Source: Cereibacter azotoformans
Lineage (GTDB): Bacteria > Pseudomonadota > Alphaproteobacteria > Rhodobacterales > Rhodobacteraceae
Length of the DNA: 64,000 bases
Direction: 5' to 3'
Assembly: GCA_017599285.1 (NCBI GenBank)
Contig: JAGFXX010000001.1
Location: 248,001 to 312,000 of the forward strand
Position numbers and translations under genes: made by a program. The notes under the pieces are model-generated. The model made no database searches. It was not told the origin of the DNA and worked only from the letters and a program-made list of their open reading frames with translations. This document shows, in pieces, positions 37,386 to 47,055 of the stretch (positions within the stretch are counted from its first letter, which is position 1; every line of letters begins with the position of its first letter).

Positions 37386-38166
37386 GGCCGATCGAGTGCA
37401 GGAACTCGGTCAGGAGCCGGGCCATCTCGGACGGCTTGTCGATCGAGGGCACATGGCCCGCGCCGCGGATGATCTCGAACCGGCTGCCCTTGATGAGTCC
37501 GGCCGTCTCGCGCACCAGGTCGGGCGGGGTCGAGCCGTCCTCGGAGCCGACGAGGACGAGGGTGGGCAGCGTGAGGCTCGCGGTCGTCGTGTAGAAGTCG
37601 GTTCCCGCAATGGCCGCGGCGCCGCCGGCGTAGCCGTCGGGATCGCCCGCCATGTAACGCTCGCGCCAGAGCTGGCCCTCGGGGCTCGCGCGGAAGGCGG
37701 GCGCGAACCAGCGTTTCATCGTCGGGTCGGCGAGGGATTCGAGCCCGTAGCTGCGCACCTGGGCGATCCGGTCCTGCCAGATCTCGGGCGTGCCGATCTT
37801 GGCCGCCGTGTCGCAGAGCACCAGCGCCCGGATCAGGTCGAGCCGCTTGACCGCGATCCCCTGGGCGATCATCCCGCCGATCGAGCAGCCGACAAAGACC
37901 GCATCCCGGATCGAGAGCGCCTCCATCAGCCGCTCGGCGTCGCGGATGAGCGCGCCCATCGCATAGGGCGGCTCGGGCGTCGAGGAGCCGCCGTGGCCGC
38001 GCAGGTCGTAGCGCACGAGCCGCAGGGACGGGGGCAGGAGGGGAAGGATATTGTCCCAGATCCGCAGGTCGGAGCCGAGTGCGTGGGCGAAGACGACGGG
38101 CGCGCCGGTCGGGTCGCCCTCCTCGCGGTAGTTCAGGTGAAGGTCGCCGAGTTCGAGGTCAGGCAT
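37378..38166 (-). CDS. 3-oxoadipate enol-lactonase-like hydrolase (PcaD family)
   Basis: A 262-aa alpha/beta hydrolase. It has FAHALGSDLRIWDNILPLL, the YDLRGHGGSS segment, nucleophile GCSIGGMIAQG (about residue 100) and the late GAGHVPSIDKP with the catalytic histidine. It resembles PcaD, which opens beta-ketoadipate enol-lactone in protocatechuate breakdown. No other pca gene is near, so a different ester or lactone is possible. The start MPDLELGDLHLNY at 38166 is the natural one. Confidence 0.78.
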   Translation of the reverse strand: MPDLELGDLHLNYREEGDPTGAPVVFAHALGSDLRIWDNILPLLPPSLRLVRYDLRGHGGSSTPEPPYAMGALIRDAERLMEALSIRDAVFVGCSIGGMIAQGIAVKRLDLIRALVLCDTAAKIGTPEIWQDRIAQVRSYGLESLADPTMKRWFAPAFRASPEGQLWRERYMAGDPDGYAGGAAAIAGTDFYTTTASLTLPTLVLVGSEDGSTPPDLVRETAGLIKGSRFEIIRGAGHVPSIDKPSEMARLLTEFLHSIGHV

Positions 38167-38301
38167 CGGTGCGTTCCATCTGGCCGGGTGTGGGGCGGAC
38201 GCGTCCCGAAGGCGCGGGGGAACGTTCCTCCCTCCACTTCGCGGCGTCAAGGCGCGACCGCCCACCGGCGCCAGGCATTTGGCGAAGCGCGAATTGCCGC
38301 C

Positions 38302-39279
38302 TCAGTCCGGGAACCGGGCGAGGGCGCGCGCGAAGACGGACGGATCGACATTGCCGCCCGATGCGACGCAGATCACCGCGTCCCCGGCGATGGCCTCGGG
38401 CCGGAACAGCGCGGCGGCCAGCGCCACGGCGCCCCCCGGCTCGAGCACGATCTTGAGGCGCAGGAAGGCCAGCGCCATGGCCTCGAGCGCCTCCTCGTCC
38501 GACACGGCAAGCCCCGGCCCGCACAGCCGCGCGAGGATGGGAAAGGTGATCTGCCCCGGTTCCGGCGTCACAATGGCATCGCAGATCGAGCCGGTGAGGG
38601 CGGCGTTGCGCCGGATCGCCCCCGCCGCGAGGCTGCGGGCGGTGTCGTCGAACCCCTCCGGCTCGGCGGGGCGGGCGCGCAGGCCGGGCGCATGGGCCTC
38701 GAGCGCCAGCGCGATCCCCGCGGCAAGGCCGCCGCCGCCGCAACAGGTGAGGACATCGGCCTGCGTCACGCCCTCCTCGGCGGCCTGCGCGGCGATCTCG
38801 AGGCCGGTGGTGCCTTGCCCCGCGATCACCAGCGGCTCGTCGAAGGGCCGGATGAGGGTGAGGCCGCGCTCTTCCGACAGGCTGAGGCCGATCGCGTCGC
38901 GGTCCTCGGTGGCGCGATCGTAGAGCACCACCTCGGCCCCCAGCGCGCGGGTGTTCTCGATCTTGAGCCGGGGCGCGTCCGCCGGCATCACGATCACCGC
39001 GGGCGCCCCGTGGCGCGCCGCCGCCAGCGCCACCCCCTGCGCATGGTTGCCCGAGGAGTAGGCGATCACCCCGCGCGCCCGCCGGCCGGGGTCGAGGGCC
39101 GAGACCGCCGACCAGGCGCCGCGGAACTTGAACGAGCCGGTGTGCTGAAGGCATTCGGCCTTCACCAGAACCCGCCGGCCCGCGATCGCATCGAGGAACG
39201 GGGACGAGAGCAGCGGCGTGCGCCGGGCATGGCCTGCGAGCCGTGCGGCCGCCGCTTCGATCATCGCGATGTCGGTCAT
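38302..39279 (-). CDS. PLP-dependent threonine/serine dehydratase-like enzyme
   Basis: A 325-aa fold-type II PLP enzyme. The cofactor lysine is in HTGSFKFRGA (about residue 51). SSGNHAQG is the substrate loop and TCCGGGGLAAG binds the cofactor phosphate. It lacks the C-terminal ACT regulatory domain, so it resembles catabolic threonine dehydratase or serine/threo-hydroxyaspartate dehydratases. It probably deaminates a hydroxy-amino acid to a 2-oxo acid. The stop of the upstream hydrolase overlaps its start by four bases. Confidence 0.85.
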   Translation of the reverse strand: MTDIAMIEAAAARLAGHARRTPLLSSPFLDAIAGRRVLVKAECLQHTGSFKFRGAWSAVSALDPGRRARGVIAYSSGNHAQGVALAAARHGAPAVIVMPADAPRLKIENTRALGAEVVLYDRATEDRDAIGLSLSEERGLTLIRPFDEPLVIAGQGTTGLEIAAQAAEEGVTQADVLTCCGGGGLAAGIALALEAHAPGLRARPAEPEGFDDTARSLAAGAIRRNAALTGSICDAIVTPEPGQITFPILARLCGPGLAVSDEEALEAMALAFLRLKIVLEPGGAVALAAALFRPEAIAGDAVICVASGGNVDPSVFARALARFPD

Positions 39280-40100
39280 GCCACGGCCCTCAGGAAGCCG
39301 CGGATCGCCGACAGGCTTTCAGGTTCGTCGAGGAAGGGGATGTGCGCCCGCCCGGGCACCTCGGCAAAGATCATGTCGGGACGTCGCCGCCGCATCTCGG
39401 CCACCGAGGTGGGCGACAGGAGGTCCGAGTTCGCGCCGCGGATCAGCGCGAGCGGCAGGGCGGCGCAGGCGTCGAACAGCGGCCAGAGATCGGCCGGCTC
39501 GCCCTCGAAGGCGGCGAGGAAGGCCTCGCGCAGCGTGGGGTCGTAGGTGATGCGCAGCCCGTCGGGCCCCTGACCGTAGTGCAGGCGCGCCTCGGCGAGC
39601 CAGCGGTCCGGGGGCACCTGCTCAAAGCCCGTCATCAGCCGGGGCAGGGCCTCGGCCAGATCCTCGTGGGTTGCGAAGGCGGGGTTGCGGCCGACATAGG
39701 CAAAGATCTTCTCGAGGCCCGCCCGCTCGATCTCGGGCCCGACGTCGTTGAGGCAGAGGCCGGTCAGGCGCTCCTTTGCGATGGCGGCGAGGAACATGCC
39801 GATCAGCCCGCCGCGCGAGGTGCCGAGGATGGCGACCTGCGCAAGCCCCAGATGGTCGAGCAACTCCAGCGCGTCGCGTGCCTCCTGCGGGACCGTATAG
39901 GTGGCGGCGCCGGTCCAGTCCGACGCGCCGCGCCCGCGATAGTCCGGCCGGATCAGCCGGACCCCCGGCAGGTGGGGCGCGACATGGTCGAAGTCCGCCC
40001 CCGTCCGTGTCAGGCCTGGAAGGCAGAGCAGCGGCAGCCCCTCGCCCTCGTCGGTGAAGGCAAGGCGGGCACCGTCGCTTGCGGTGAAGAACTGGGGCAT
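39276..40100 (-). CDS. Alpha/beta hydrolase
   Basis: A 274-aa hydrolase. LLCLPGLTRTGADFDHV carries the oxyanion region, YRGRGASDW follows, nucleophile GTSRGGLIGM is near residue 94, and the histidine is in VPGRAHIPFLDEP. General esterase/lactonase family; substrate unknown. It comes first in a two-gene operon with the dehydratase-like gene (ATGA overlap). It is divergent from the ABC exporter across 185 bases. Confidence 0.82.
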   Translation of the reverse strand: MPQFFTASDGARLAFTDEGEGLPLLCLPGLTRTGADFDHVAPHLPGVRLIRPDYRGRGASDWTGAATYTVPQEARDALELLDHLGLAQVAILGTSRGGLIGMFLAAIAKERLTGLCLNDVGPEIERAGLEKIFAYVGRNPAFATHEDLAEALPRLMTGFEQVPPDRWLAEARLHYGQGPDGLRITYDPTLREAFLAAFEGEPADLWPLFDACAALPLALIRGANSDLLSPTSVAEMRRRRPDMIFAEVPGRAHIPFLDEPESLSAIRGFLRAVA

Positions 40101-40285
40101 GCAGAGGCTCTCCTGACAGTCGGCGGGAGCCTCGCACAGGTTCGGGCGAGGGAAAAGCCCGGGCGTGCCCTCGCGCGGGCGAGACCCTGTGCCGTCGGGT
40201 CAGCCGACGACCCTGCCGAAGGGTGAGCTTGCCGCGAGGGCCATTGCGCCCTAAACCACGGCCCGACAAGAGGAGGACGGGACGC

Positions 40286-42073
40286 ATGGCACGAAGACCC
40301 ACCACCCAGCTCGAGGACCGTCCGACGTCACGGAGTATGGGCGCGCTGCGGGGCCTCGTTCCGTTCCTCGCCCCCTACCGAAAGCTGACCCTTGGGGCCA
40401 TCGGGGCGCTGATCCTCACCGCGATCATCAGCCTGATCCTTCCGGTAACGGTCCGGCGCGTGGTCGATGGCTTCATGGAGAACAACGCCGAACTGCTCGA
40501 CCAGTATTTCGCCGCGGCGCTGCTGATTGCGGCCGCGCTCGCGGCGGGCACGGGCCTGCGCTACTACCTCGTGACGCGGCTTGGCGAGCGGGTCGTGGCC
40601 GACATGCGCCGCGCGCTCTTCGACCGGATGATGGGCATGAGCCCCGCCTTCTTCGAGCGGATCATGACGGGCGAGGTGCTTTCGCGGTTGACGACGGACA
40701 CGACGCTGATCCTGTCGGTGATCGGCTCGTCGATCTCGGTCGCGCTGCGCAACCTGCTGATCCTGATCGGCGGCATGATCCTGCTGCTCTTCACCTCGAC
40801 GAAACTGAGCGGGCTGGTGCTGCTGCTGGTGCCGCTCGTGGTGGTGCCGATCGTGATCCTCGGCCGCAAGCTCCGCCGCCTCTCGCGCGAGAACCAGGAC
40901 TGGATCGCGCAAAGCTCGGGCAACGCCTCCGAGGCGCTGCTGTCGGTCCAGACTGTGCAGGCCTTCACGCACGAGCGCCAGTCTCGCGCCTTCTTCGGCG
41001 ACGTGACCGAGAAATCCTTCCTCTCGGCCAAGGAGCGGATCGGAACGCGGGCGATCATGACGGTGATCGTGATCTTCCTCGTCTTCACGGGCATCGTGGG
41101 GGTGCTCTGGGTCGGCGCGCGCGACGTGCGCGCGGGCGAGATGACGCCGGGCGAGATGGTGCAGTTCCTGATCTACGCGGTGATGGTCGCAGGCTCCGTC
41201 GGCGCCCTGTCCGAGATCTGGAGCGAGCTGCAGCGCGCCGCGGGCGCGACCGAGCGGCTGAACGAGTTGCTGACGGCCGAGGATCCGGTGCAGGATCCGG
41301 CCGAGCCGGTGACGCTGCCGCGGCCCGTGAAGGGCGAGATCCGCTTCGAGGGGGTGCGCTTCCGCTATCCGGCGCGCCCCGAGGTTTCGGCGCTGGACGG
41401 CGTCGATCTCGAGGTGCGGCCGGGCGAGACGGTGGCGCTGGTTGGCCCGTCGGGTGCGGGCAAGACCACCATCCTCCAGCTTCTGCTGCGCTTCTACGAT
41501 CCGCAGCAGGGCACGGTGCGGATCGACGGGATCGACCTGCGCGACATGGCCCGCGACGATTTCCGCCGCGCCATTGCGCTCGTGCCGCAGGATCCGGTGA
41601 TCTTCGCCACCTCGGCGCGCGAGAACATCCGCTTCGGCCGGCCCGACGCCACGGACGCCGAGGTGGAGGCGGCCGCCCGCGCCGCCGCCGCGCATGATTT
41701 CCTGAGCCTGCTGCCGCAGGGCTACGACACCTATGTGGGCGAGCGCGGCGTGATGCTCTCGGGCGGGCAGAAGCAGCGCGTGGCGCTGGCGCGGGCGATC
41801 CTGCGGGGGGCCAAGATCCTGCTGCTGGACGAGGCCACTTCGGCCCTCGATGCCGAGAGCGAGCGGGCCGTGCAGACGGCCGTGGAGGCGATGGCGCACG
41901 ACCGCACGACGCTGGTCGTGGCCCATCGGCTCGCCACGGTGAAGCGTGCGGACCGGATCGTGGTCTTCGATCACGGGCGTATCGTGGCCACCGGAACCCA
42001 CGATGCGCTGGTGGCCGAGGGCGGTCTCTATGCCCGGCTCGCGCGCCTCCAGTTCACGGACGGCACCGTCTGA
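40286..42073 (+). CDS. ABC exporter, fused permease-ATPase (MsbA-related)
   Basis: A 595-aa half-transporter that works as a homodimer in the inner membrane. Residues about 15-320 form the six-helix exporter domain (LVPFLAPYRKLTLGAIGALIL...). The ATPase follows with Walker A GPSGAGKTT, signature LSGGQKQRVALARA, Walker B ILLLDEATSALDAES and the H-loop VAHRLAT. It is of the MsbA-related multidrug/lipid type. The start at 40286 has AGGAGGAC upstream. The acyl-CoA synthetase gene begins 105 bases downstream, possibly co-transcribed. Confidence 0.92.
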   Translation: MARRPTTQLEDRPTSRSMGALRGLVPFLAPYRKLTLGAIGALILTAIISLILPVTVRRVVDGFMENNAELLDQYFAAALLIAAALAAGTGLRYYLVTRLGERVVADMRRALFDRMMGMSPAFFERIMTGEVLSRLTTDTTLILSVIGSSISVALRNLLILIGGMILLLFTSTKLSGLVLLLVPLVVVPIVILGRKLRRLSRENQDWIAQSSGNASEALLSVQTVQAFTHERQSRAFFGDVTEKSFLSAKERIGTRAIMTVIVIFLVFTGIVGVLWVGARDVRAGEMTPGEMVQFLIYAVMVAGSVGALSEIWSELQRAAGATERLNELLTAEDPVQDPAEPVTLPRPVKGEIRFEGVRFRYPARPEVSALDGVDLEVRPGETVALVGPSGAGKTTILQLLLRFYDPQQGTVRIDGIDLRDMARDDFRRAIALVPQDPVIFATSARENIRFGRPDATDAEVEAAARAAAAHDFLSLLPQGYDTYVGERGVMLSGGQKQRVALARAILRGAKILLLDEATSALDAESERAVQTAVEAMAHDRTTLVVAHRLATVKRADRIVVFDHGRIVATGTHDALVAEGGLYARLARLQFTDGTV

Positions 42074-42178
42074 CGTTGCGTTTGTCGCGGACAGTTGCCT
42101 TGCCGTCCGCGGCAAAACACCCCATCGTTCCTCGCAAAGACGGGGTTTCCGAAGAACGGGAACCGGGAGGAGGAAAAT

Positions 42179-44068
42179 ATGGGGAGTTTCGCCTGCGCCG
42201 CCGACCTGAAGGCGATCGAGGCTGAAGGGGCATGGGCGGATCTCGACAATCCGCGCACGATGCACCGCTTTCTGGGCCGCGCGGCGGCCGAGCATGGCGA
42301 CCGCCCGGCGGTCAGCTTCCAGCTTCTCTCGGCCCCCAAGAGCCGGGCCGAGACGCTGACATGGAGCCAGCTTCACCGGCAGGTCACGCAGGCCGCCAAC
42401 CTGTTCCGCAGCCTCGGCGTGGGGCCGCGCGACGTGGTGGCCTTCGTGCTGCCCAACTGCACCGAGACCGTGGTGACGCTGCTCGGGGGGGCTGTGGCGG
42501 GGATCGTGAACCCGATCAACCCGCTGCTCGAGCCCGACCAGATCGCCTCGATCCTGCGCGAGACGAAGGCGCGGGTGGTCGTGACGCTGCGGGCCTTTCC
42601 CAAGACGGATGTGGCGCAGAAGGTGGCCGAGGCGGTGCGCCACGCGCCCGAGGTGCGGGCCGTCCTCGAGGTGGATCTGCTGCGCTACCTCGGCCCGCCC
42701 AAGAGCCTCATCGTGCCGCTGATCCGGCCGAAGGTGAAGCCCGGCCACCACGCCCGCGTCCTGTCCTTCGCCGCCGAGCTGGCCCGGCAGCCCGCGACGC
42801 TCGGCTTTCCCGACCCCGAGGACGACCGTGTGGCGGCCTATTTCCACACCGGCGGCACCACGGGGATGCCGAAGGTCGCCCAGCACAAGGTGTCGGGCAT
42901 GATCTACAACGGCTGGTGCGGCAAGCGGCTGCTGTTCCGGCCATCCGACACGGTGATGTGCCCGCTGCCGCTGTTCCATGTCTTTGCGGCCTATCCGATC
43001 CTCATGTCGATGATCGCAAGCGGCGCGCAGGTGGTCTTTCCCACCCCCGCGGGCTACCGGGGCGAAGGGGTCTTCGACAACCTGTGGAAGTTGATCGAGC
43101 GGTGGCGCTGCACCTATCTCGTGACCGTGCCCACCGCGCTTGCCGCCCTGATGCAGCGGCCCATCGATGCCGATGTGAGCACGCTGCGCGGCGCCTTCTC
43201 GGGGTCGGCGCCGCTGCCTGTGGAGCTGTTCAACCGGTTCGAGAAGGCCACCGGCGTGCAGATCGTCGAGGGCTACGGGCTGACCGAATGCACCTGCCTC
43301 GTCTCGGTGAACCCGCCCGAGGGGTCCAAGAAGATCGGCTCGGTCGGGCTGCCCTTCCCGCACACCCATGTCCGCATCCTCCATTCCAACGGCAACGGCC
43401 ATGTGCTGAGGGAATGCGGCGTGGATGAGGTGGGCGAGATCTGCGTGGCCAACCCCGGCGTCTTCGAAGGCTCGACCTACACCGAGGAGGACAAGAACCA
43501 CGGCCTCTTCGCCGAGGATCGCTTCCTGCGCACGGGCGATCTCGGGCGCATCGACTCGGAAGGGTATCTCTACATCACGGGGCGGGCGAAGGATCTGATC
43601 ATCCGCGGCGGCCACAACATCGACCCGGCGGGGATCGAGGCCGCGCTGATGTCGCATCCGGCCGTCAGTTTCGTGGGCGCGATCGGCCAGCCCGACGCCT
43701 TCGCGGGCGAGCTGCCCTGCGCCTATGTCGAACTCGTCAAGGATGCCGATGTGGAGGCGTCCGAGCTGCTCGAACATGCCCGCGCCCACATCCACGAGCG
43801 GGCGGCGGTGCCCAAGCATATCGAGATCCTGCCCGAGCTGCCGAAGACCGCGGTGGGCAAGGTCTTCAAGCCCGACCTCCGCAGGCTGGCCATCGCGCGG
43901 GTGTACAATGCGGCGCTCGAGGCTGCGGACCTGCCCGCGCGGGTGGCCGATGTGGTCGAGGACCGAAAGCGCGGCCTCGTGGCCCGGCTGGAGCGGACGG
44001 GCGAGGTTGACGAGGAGCGTCTGTCGCACGTTCTCGGTGAATATACCCGTCCCTGGGACTGGGCGTGA
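42179..44068 (+). CDS. Acyl-CoA synthetase (AMP-forming)
   Basis: A 629-aa member of the adenylate-forming family that activates a carboxylic acid to acyl-AMP and then acyl-CoA. ATP loop YFHTGGTTGMPKVAQH, GYGLTECTC, RTGDLGRID and the C-terminal PKTAVGKVFKP with the catalytic lysine are all intact. Length and the insert around residues 150-200 fit medium/long-chain enzymes, but the substrate is not set by sequence. The start at 42179 follows GGGAGGAGG. The ABC exporter lies just upstream. Confidence 0.9.
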   Translation: MGSFACAADLKAIEAEGAWADLDNPRTMHRFLGRAAAEHGDRPAVSFQLLSAPKSRAETLTWSQLHRQVTQAANLFRSLGVGPRDVVAFVLPNCTETVVTLLGGAVAGIVNPINPLLEPDQIASILRETKARVVVTLRAFPKTDVAQKVAEAVRHAPEVRAVLEVDLLRYLGPPKSLIVPLIRPKVKPGHHARVLSFAAELARQPATLGFPDPEDDRVAAYFHTGGTTGMPKVAQHKVSGMIYNGWCGKRLLFRPSDTVMCPLPLFHVFAAYPILMSMIASGAQVVFPTPAGYRGEGVFDNLWKLIERWRCTYLVTVPTALAALMQRPIDADVSTLRGAFSGSAPLPVELFNRFEKATGVQIVEGYGLTECTCLVSVNPPEGSKKIGSVGLPFPHTHVRILHSNGNGHVLRECGVDEVGEICVANPGVFEGSTYTEEDKNHGLFAEDRFLRTGDLGRIDSEGYLYITGRAKDLIIRGGHNIDPAGIEAALMSHPAVSFVGAIGQPDAFAGELPCAYVELVKDADVEASELLEHARAHIHERAAVPKHIEILPELPKTAVGKVFKPDLRRLAIARVYNAALEAADLPARVADVVEDRKRGLVARLERTGEVDEERLSHVLGEYTRPWDWA

Positions 44069-44171
44069 GCGCGCAGCCGTTCCCTCCGGCTGAACCCGAG
44101 ACGGGCGGGGCGGATGCGGCGGGGGCCGAGCCCGCCCGCGGCCTCGCCGGGGTTCCGGCCCGGAGCGCCGG

Positions 44172-44624
44172 TCAATTCTCGCGCTGGGCCGTGTCCATCC
44201 AGATCGTGACCGGGCCGTCGTTCAGCAGGCTCACCTTCATGTCGGCGCCAAAAAGCCCCTTGGCGGTGGGCACGCCCTCGGCCTGCATCCGCGCCGCGAA
44301 ATGATCGTAGAGCCGCTCGCCCTCGGCGGGCGGGGCGGCGGTCGAGAAGCCGGGGCGGTTCCCGCGGCTGGTGTCGGCGGCCAGCGTGAACTGGCTGACC
44401 ACGAGGGCCGATCCCCCGATGTCACGGACCGAGCGGTTCATCTTGCCCGCCTCGTCCTTGAAGATCCGCAGTTTCGCGATCCGGGCCGCCAGCGCGTCGG
44501 CCTGTGCCTCGCCGTCGCCCTGCATGGCGCAGACAAGGATCAGGAGGCCGGGGCCGATCGCGCCGATCGTCTCGCCCTCGACCACCACCGAGGCGTCGCG
44601 CACCCGCTGGATCAGCGCCCGCAT
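44172..44624 (-). CDS. dtd: D-aminoacyl-tRNA deacylase
   Basis: A 150-aa homodimeric deacylase that removes mischarged D-amino acids (and glycine from tRNA-Ala). The start is [17 protein letters not shown]. The two active-site motifs are [10 protein letters not shown] (SQxTL) and [13 protein letters not shown] (the GPxT-type motif). Standard length. Its start overlaps the stop of the fructokinase gene by one base (TGATG). Confidence 0.95.
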   Translation of the reverse strand: MRALIQRVRDASVVVEGETIGAIGPGLLILVCAMQGDGEAQADALAARIAKLRIFKDEAGKMNRSVRDIGGSALVVSQFTLAADTSRGNRPGFSTAAPPAEGERLYDHFAARMQAEGVPTAKGLFGADMKVSLLNDGPVTIWMDTAQREN

Positions 44625-45544
44625 CAGAGCTCGTCCGCCCAGGGCGGATTGGCGCCCGGACGCGACACGGTGACGGCGGCCGCCCGCGTGCCGAGCGACA
44701 GGGCCGCGTCGAGAACTTCGTCGGGCAGGGACGCCACCGAAGCCTTCGACAGCGCGCCCGCCTCGTGCAGGGCGGCAAGGATGCCGGCGTTGAACGTGTC
44801 GCCCGCCCCCACCGTATCGGCCACCGCCACCGGGGTCGCCGGGCAGAACCGCTCCTGAGTGGCCGTGATCGCATGCGCCCCGCGGGCGCCCTCGGTGATC
44901 AGGACAAGCCGCGGACCACGCGCGAGCAGCGCCCGTGCAAGGGCCGGGATCTCGCCCGGCCCTTCGAGCCAGTGCAGATCCTCGTCGGACAGCTTGACGA
45001 TGTCGGCCAGGGCGATCATCCGGCCGATCCGCGCGCGGTAGGCCGAGGGGTCGGTGATGAAGCCCGGACGGATGTTCGGATCCAGCATCGTGACCCGCGC
45101 CCCCGCCTCGCGCGCCATCAGCGCCTCGTAGGTGGCGGCCGCGGGCTCGTTCACAAGCGAGATGCCTCCGAAGAAGAGCGTGCTCACGCTGTCGGGCAGG
45201 GCGGGCAGGTCGGTCGGGGCCAGCAGTCGCCCGGCGGTGTTCTCGTCGTAGAAGGCGTAAGTCGCCTGCCCGTTCACCAGCCGCACGAAGGCCAGCGTGG
45301 TGGGCCTGTCCGAACGGGCGCAGAGCGCGCTGTCCACCTGGCTTGCGGCCAGCGTGTCGGCCAGCTGCGTCCCGAAGAGGTCGGTCGAGAGGCCCGAGAA
45401 GAAGCCCGCCGGGGCCCCGACGCGCCCCAGCGCGATCGCCGTGTTGAAGACCGCGCCGCCGGCGTAGGGTGCAAAGGCCTGTTCCCCCGCCGCTGTCTCG
45501 CGCGGCAGCATGTCGATCAGGGCCTCGCCGCAGCAGAGGATCAT
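44624..45544 (-). CDS. Fructokinase-like sugar kinase (PfkB family)
   Basis: A 306-aa ribokinase-fold kinase. The N-terminal substrate motif is [25 protein letters not shown], and the C-terminal signature [14 protein letters not shown] holds the catalytic aspartate and anion hole. It probably phosphorylates fructose or a related sugar. It lies between purC (12 bases upstream) and dtd (overlap), an unrelated trio suggesting a housekeeping operon. Confidence 0.88.
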   Translation of the reverse strand: MILCCGEALIDMLPRETAAGEQAFAPYAGGAVFNTAIALGRVGAPAGFFSGLSTDLFGTQLADTLAASQVDSALCARSDRPTTLAFVRLVNGQATYAFYDENTAGRLLAPTDLPALPDSVSTLFFGGISLVNEPAAATYEALMAREAGARVTMLDPNIRPGFITDPSAYRARIGRMIALADIVKLSDEDLHWLEGPGEIPALARALLARGPRLVLITEGARGAHAITATQERFCPATPVAVADTVGAGDTFNAGILAALHEAGALSKASVASLPDEVLDAALSLGTRAAAVTVSRPGANPPWADEL

Positions 45545-45556
45545 GGGCGTCTCCCG

Positions 45557-46516
45557 TCAGCGGGTGAAGAAGGGGGCCAGATTGGCGCGGATGCGGTCGA
45601 GCGGCGTGGCGCCCGACAGGTCCGGCTCGAACGGCCGGCCGGTGATGGTCTCGAAGGCCTCGACATAGACGTCGGAGGTGCGCCGGATCATCTCGTCGGG
45701 GATCTCGGGGATCGCATCGCGATAGGGGTCGCAACGGGCGGCGACCCAGGCGCGGATCACGTCCTTGTCGAACGAGGGCGGGCGAGAGCCGTCGCGGAAG
45801 GCCTCGTCATAGCCCGAGGCGATCCAGTAGCGGCTGGAGTCCGGCGTGTGGATCTCGTCGGCGATCAGGATGCGGCCCTCGTCGTCGAGCCCGAACTCGT
45901 ACTTGGTGTCCACGAGGATCAGCCCGCGCTCCGCCGCCATCTTCTGGCCGCGCGCGAAGAGGGCGAGCGCATGGGCCGAGACCTCGTCCCATTGCGCGGC
46001 GCTCAGCAACCCTTGCGCGACGATCTCGGAGGCGGTCAGCGGCTCGTCATGGCCGCCGTCGAAGGCTTTTGAGGTGGGGGTGATGATGGGCTGAGGCAGG
46101 GCCTCGTTGTCGCGCAGCCCGTCGGGCAGGCGATGGCCATACATCTCGCGCGCGCCCTTTTTGTAGAGCGTCAGGACCGAGGTGCCGGTGGTGCCCGCGA
46201 GATAGCCGCGCACCACGATCTCGACCGGCAGGATCGTCACCCGCTTGGCCAGCACCACGTTCGGATCGGGATAGGAGATCACATGGTTGGGGCAGATGTC
46301 GGCGGTCGCGTCGAACCAGAAGCGCGCGGTCTGGGTCAGGACCTGGCCCTTGAAGGGGATCGCGGCGAGGATGCGGTCGAAGGCCGAGATCCGGTCGGAC
46401 GAGATCAGAAGCCTTCGCCCGTCGGGCAGGTCGTAGCAGTCGCGGACCTTGCCGTAATAGGGGTTCGGAAGCTCGGGGATATGCGCCTCGGGGAGGACGC
46501 GGGAGAGGTCGGGCAT
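45557..46516 (-). CDS. purC: Phosphoribosylaminoimidazole-succinocarboxamide synthase (long type)
   Basis: A 319-aa SAICAR synthetase that joins aspartate to CAIR in purine synthesis. [28 protein letters not shown] is the N-terminal ATP-binding signature; [14 protein letters not shown] and [33 protein letters not shown] follow. At 319 residues it is of the longer (yeast ADE1-like) class rather than the roughly 240-residue bacterial type. The start [12 protein letters not shown] has GGAGGCCCC before it. It leads the purC-fructokinase-dtd operon. Confidence 0.95.
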   Translation of the reverse strand: MPDLSRVLPEAHIPELPNPYYGKVRDCYDLPDGRRLLISSDRISAFDRILAAIPFKGQVLTQTARFWFDATADICPNHVISYPDPNVVLAKRVTILPVEIVVRGYLAGTTGTSVLTLYKKGAREMYGHRLPDGLRDNEALPQPIITPTSKAFDGGHDEPLTASEIVAQGLLSAAQWDEVSAHALALFARGQKMAAERGLILVDTKYEFGLDDEGRILIADEIHTPDSSRYWIASGYDEAFRDGSRPPSFDKDVIRAWVAARCDPYRDAIPEIPDEMIRRTSDVYVEAFETITGRPFEPDLSGATPLDRIRANLAPFFTR

Positions 46517-46614
46517 GGGGCCTCCGTGACTGGTTCCGGCTCTATCGGCCCGGCGGTTGCGGCTGTCAACCTTGGAGGGGCGATCTCCGCCGTCAGGCGT
46601 GGCCCTTCCGGCGG

Positions 46615-47052
46615 TCAACCCGCCACCGCGGCGAAGCCCGCGGCCAGCAGGGCGTAGCGGGCGGCCTTGCCGATCCCCACGAGGATCAGGAAGGGCCAGA
46701 AGCCCACCTTGAGCGCGCCGGCCGCCACGGTCAGCGGATCGCCCACCACCGGCACCCAGGCGAACAGGAGCGACCAGAGCCCCCAGCGCCGATAGCCCCG
46801 CTGCGCCCGTTCGAGCGCCGCCTCGGACACGGGAAACCAGCGGCGGTCGCGGAACCGGATCAGGAAACGGCCGAGCGCCCAGTTCACCAGAGATCCGGCG
46901 AGGTTGCCTGCGGTTGCAACGGCCACGAGGGGCCCGGCGGCATGACCGGCGGCCAGGAGGGTGAGCAGCAGCGCCTCGGACGAACCGGGCAGCAGCGTGG
47001 CCGAAGCGAAGGCGCTGAGCGCGAGGAGGGCTGCGGCGGGCAGATCGTCCAC
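46615..47052 (-). CDS. YqaA-like membrane protein (DedA/SNARE-associated superfamily)
   Basis: A 145-aa protein with several hydrophobic segments ([79 protein letters not shown]). The segment [13 protein letters not shown] is the conserved re-entrant motif of this superfamily. Related proteins act as lipid scramblases or flippases. It lies 3 bases downstream of the zinc-ribbon gene and is the last gene of the SPFH/TelA cluster. Confidence 0.82.
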   Translation of the reverse strand: MDDLPAAALLALSAFASATLLPGSSEALLLTLLAAGHAAGPLVAVATAGNLAGSLVNWALGRFLIRFRDRRWFPVSEAALERAQRGYRRWGLWSLLFAWVPVVGDPLTVAAGALKVGFWPFLILVGIGKAARYALLAAGFAAVAG

Positions 47053-47055
47053 GGG

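Noticed and set aside
40328-44029. 1233-codon minus-strand open frame opposite the ABC exporter and acyl-CoA synthetase
   Set aside because: Spans two well-supported genes on the other strand and has no recognisable domain.
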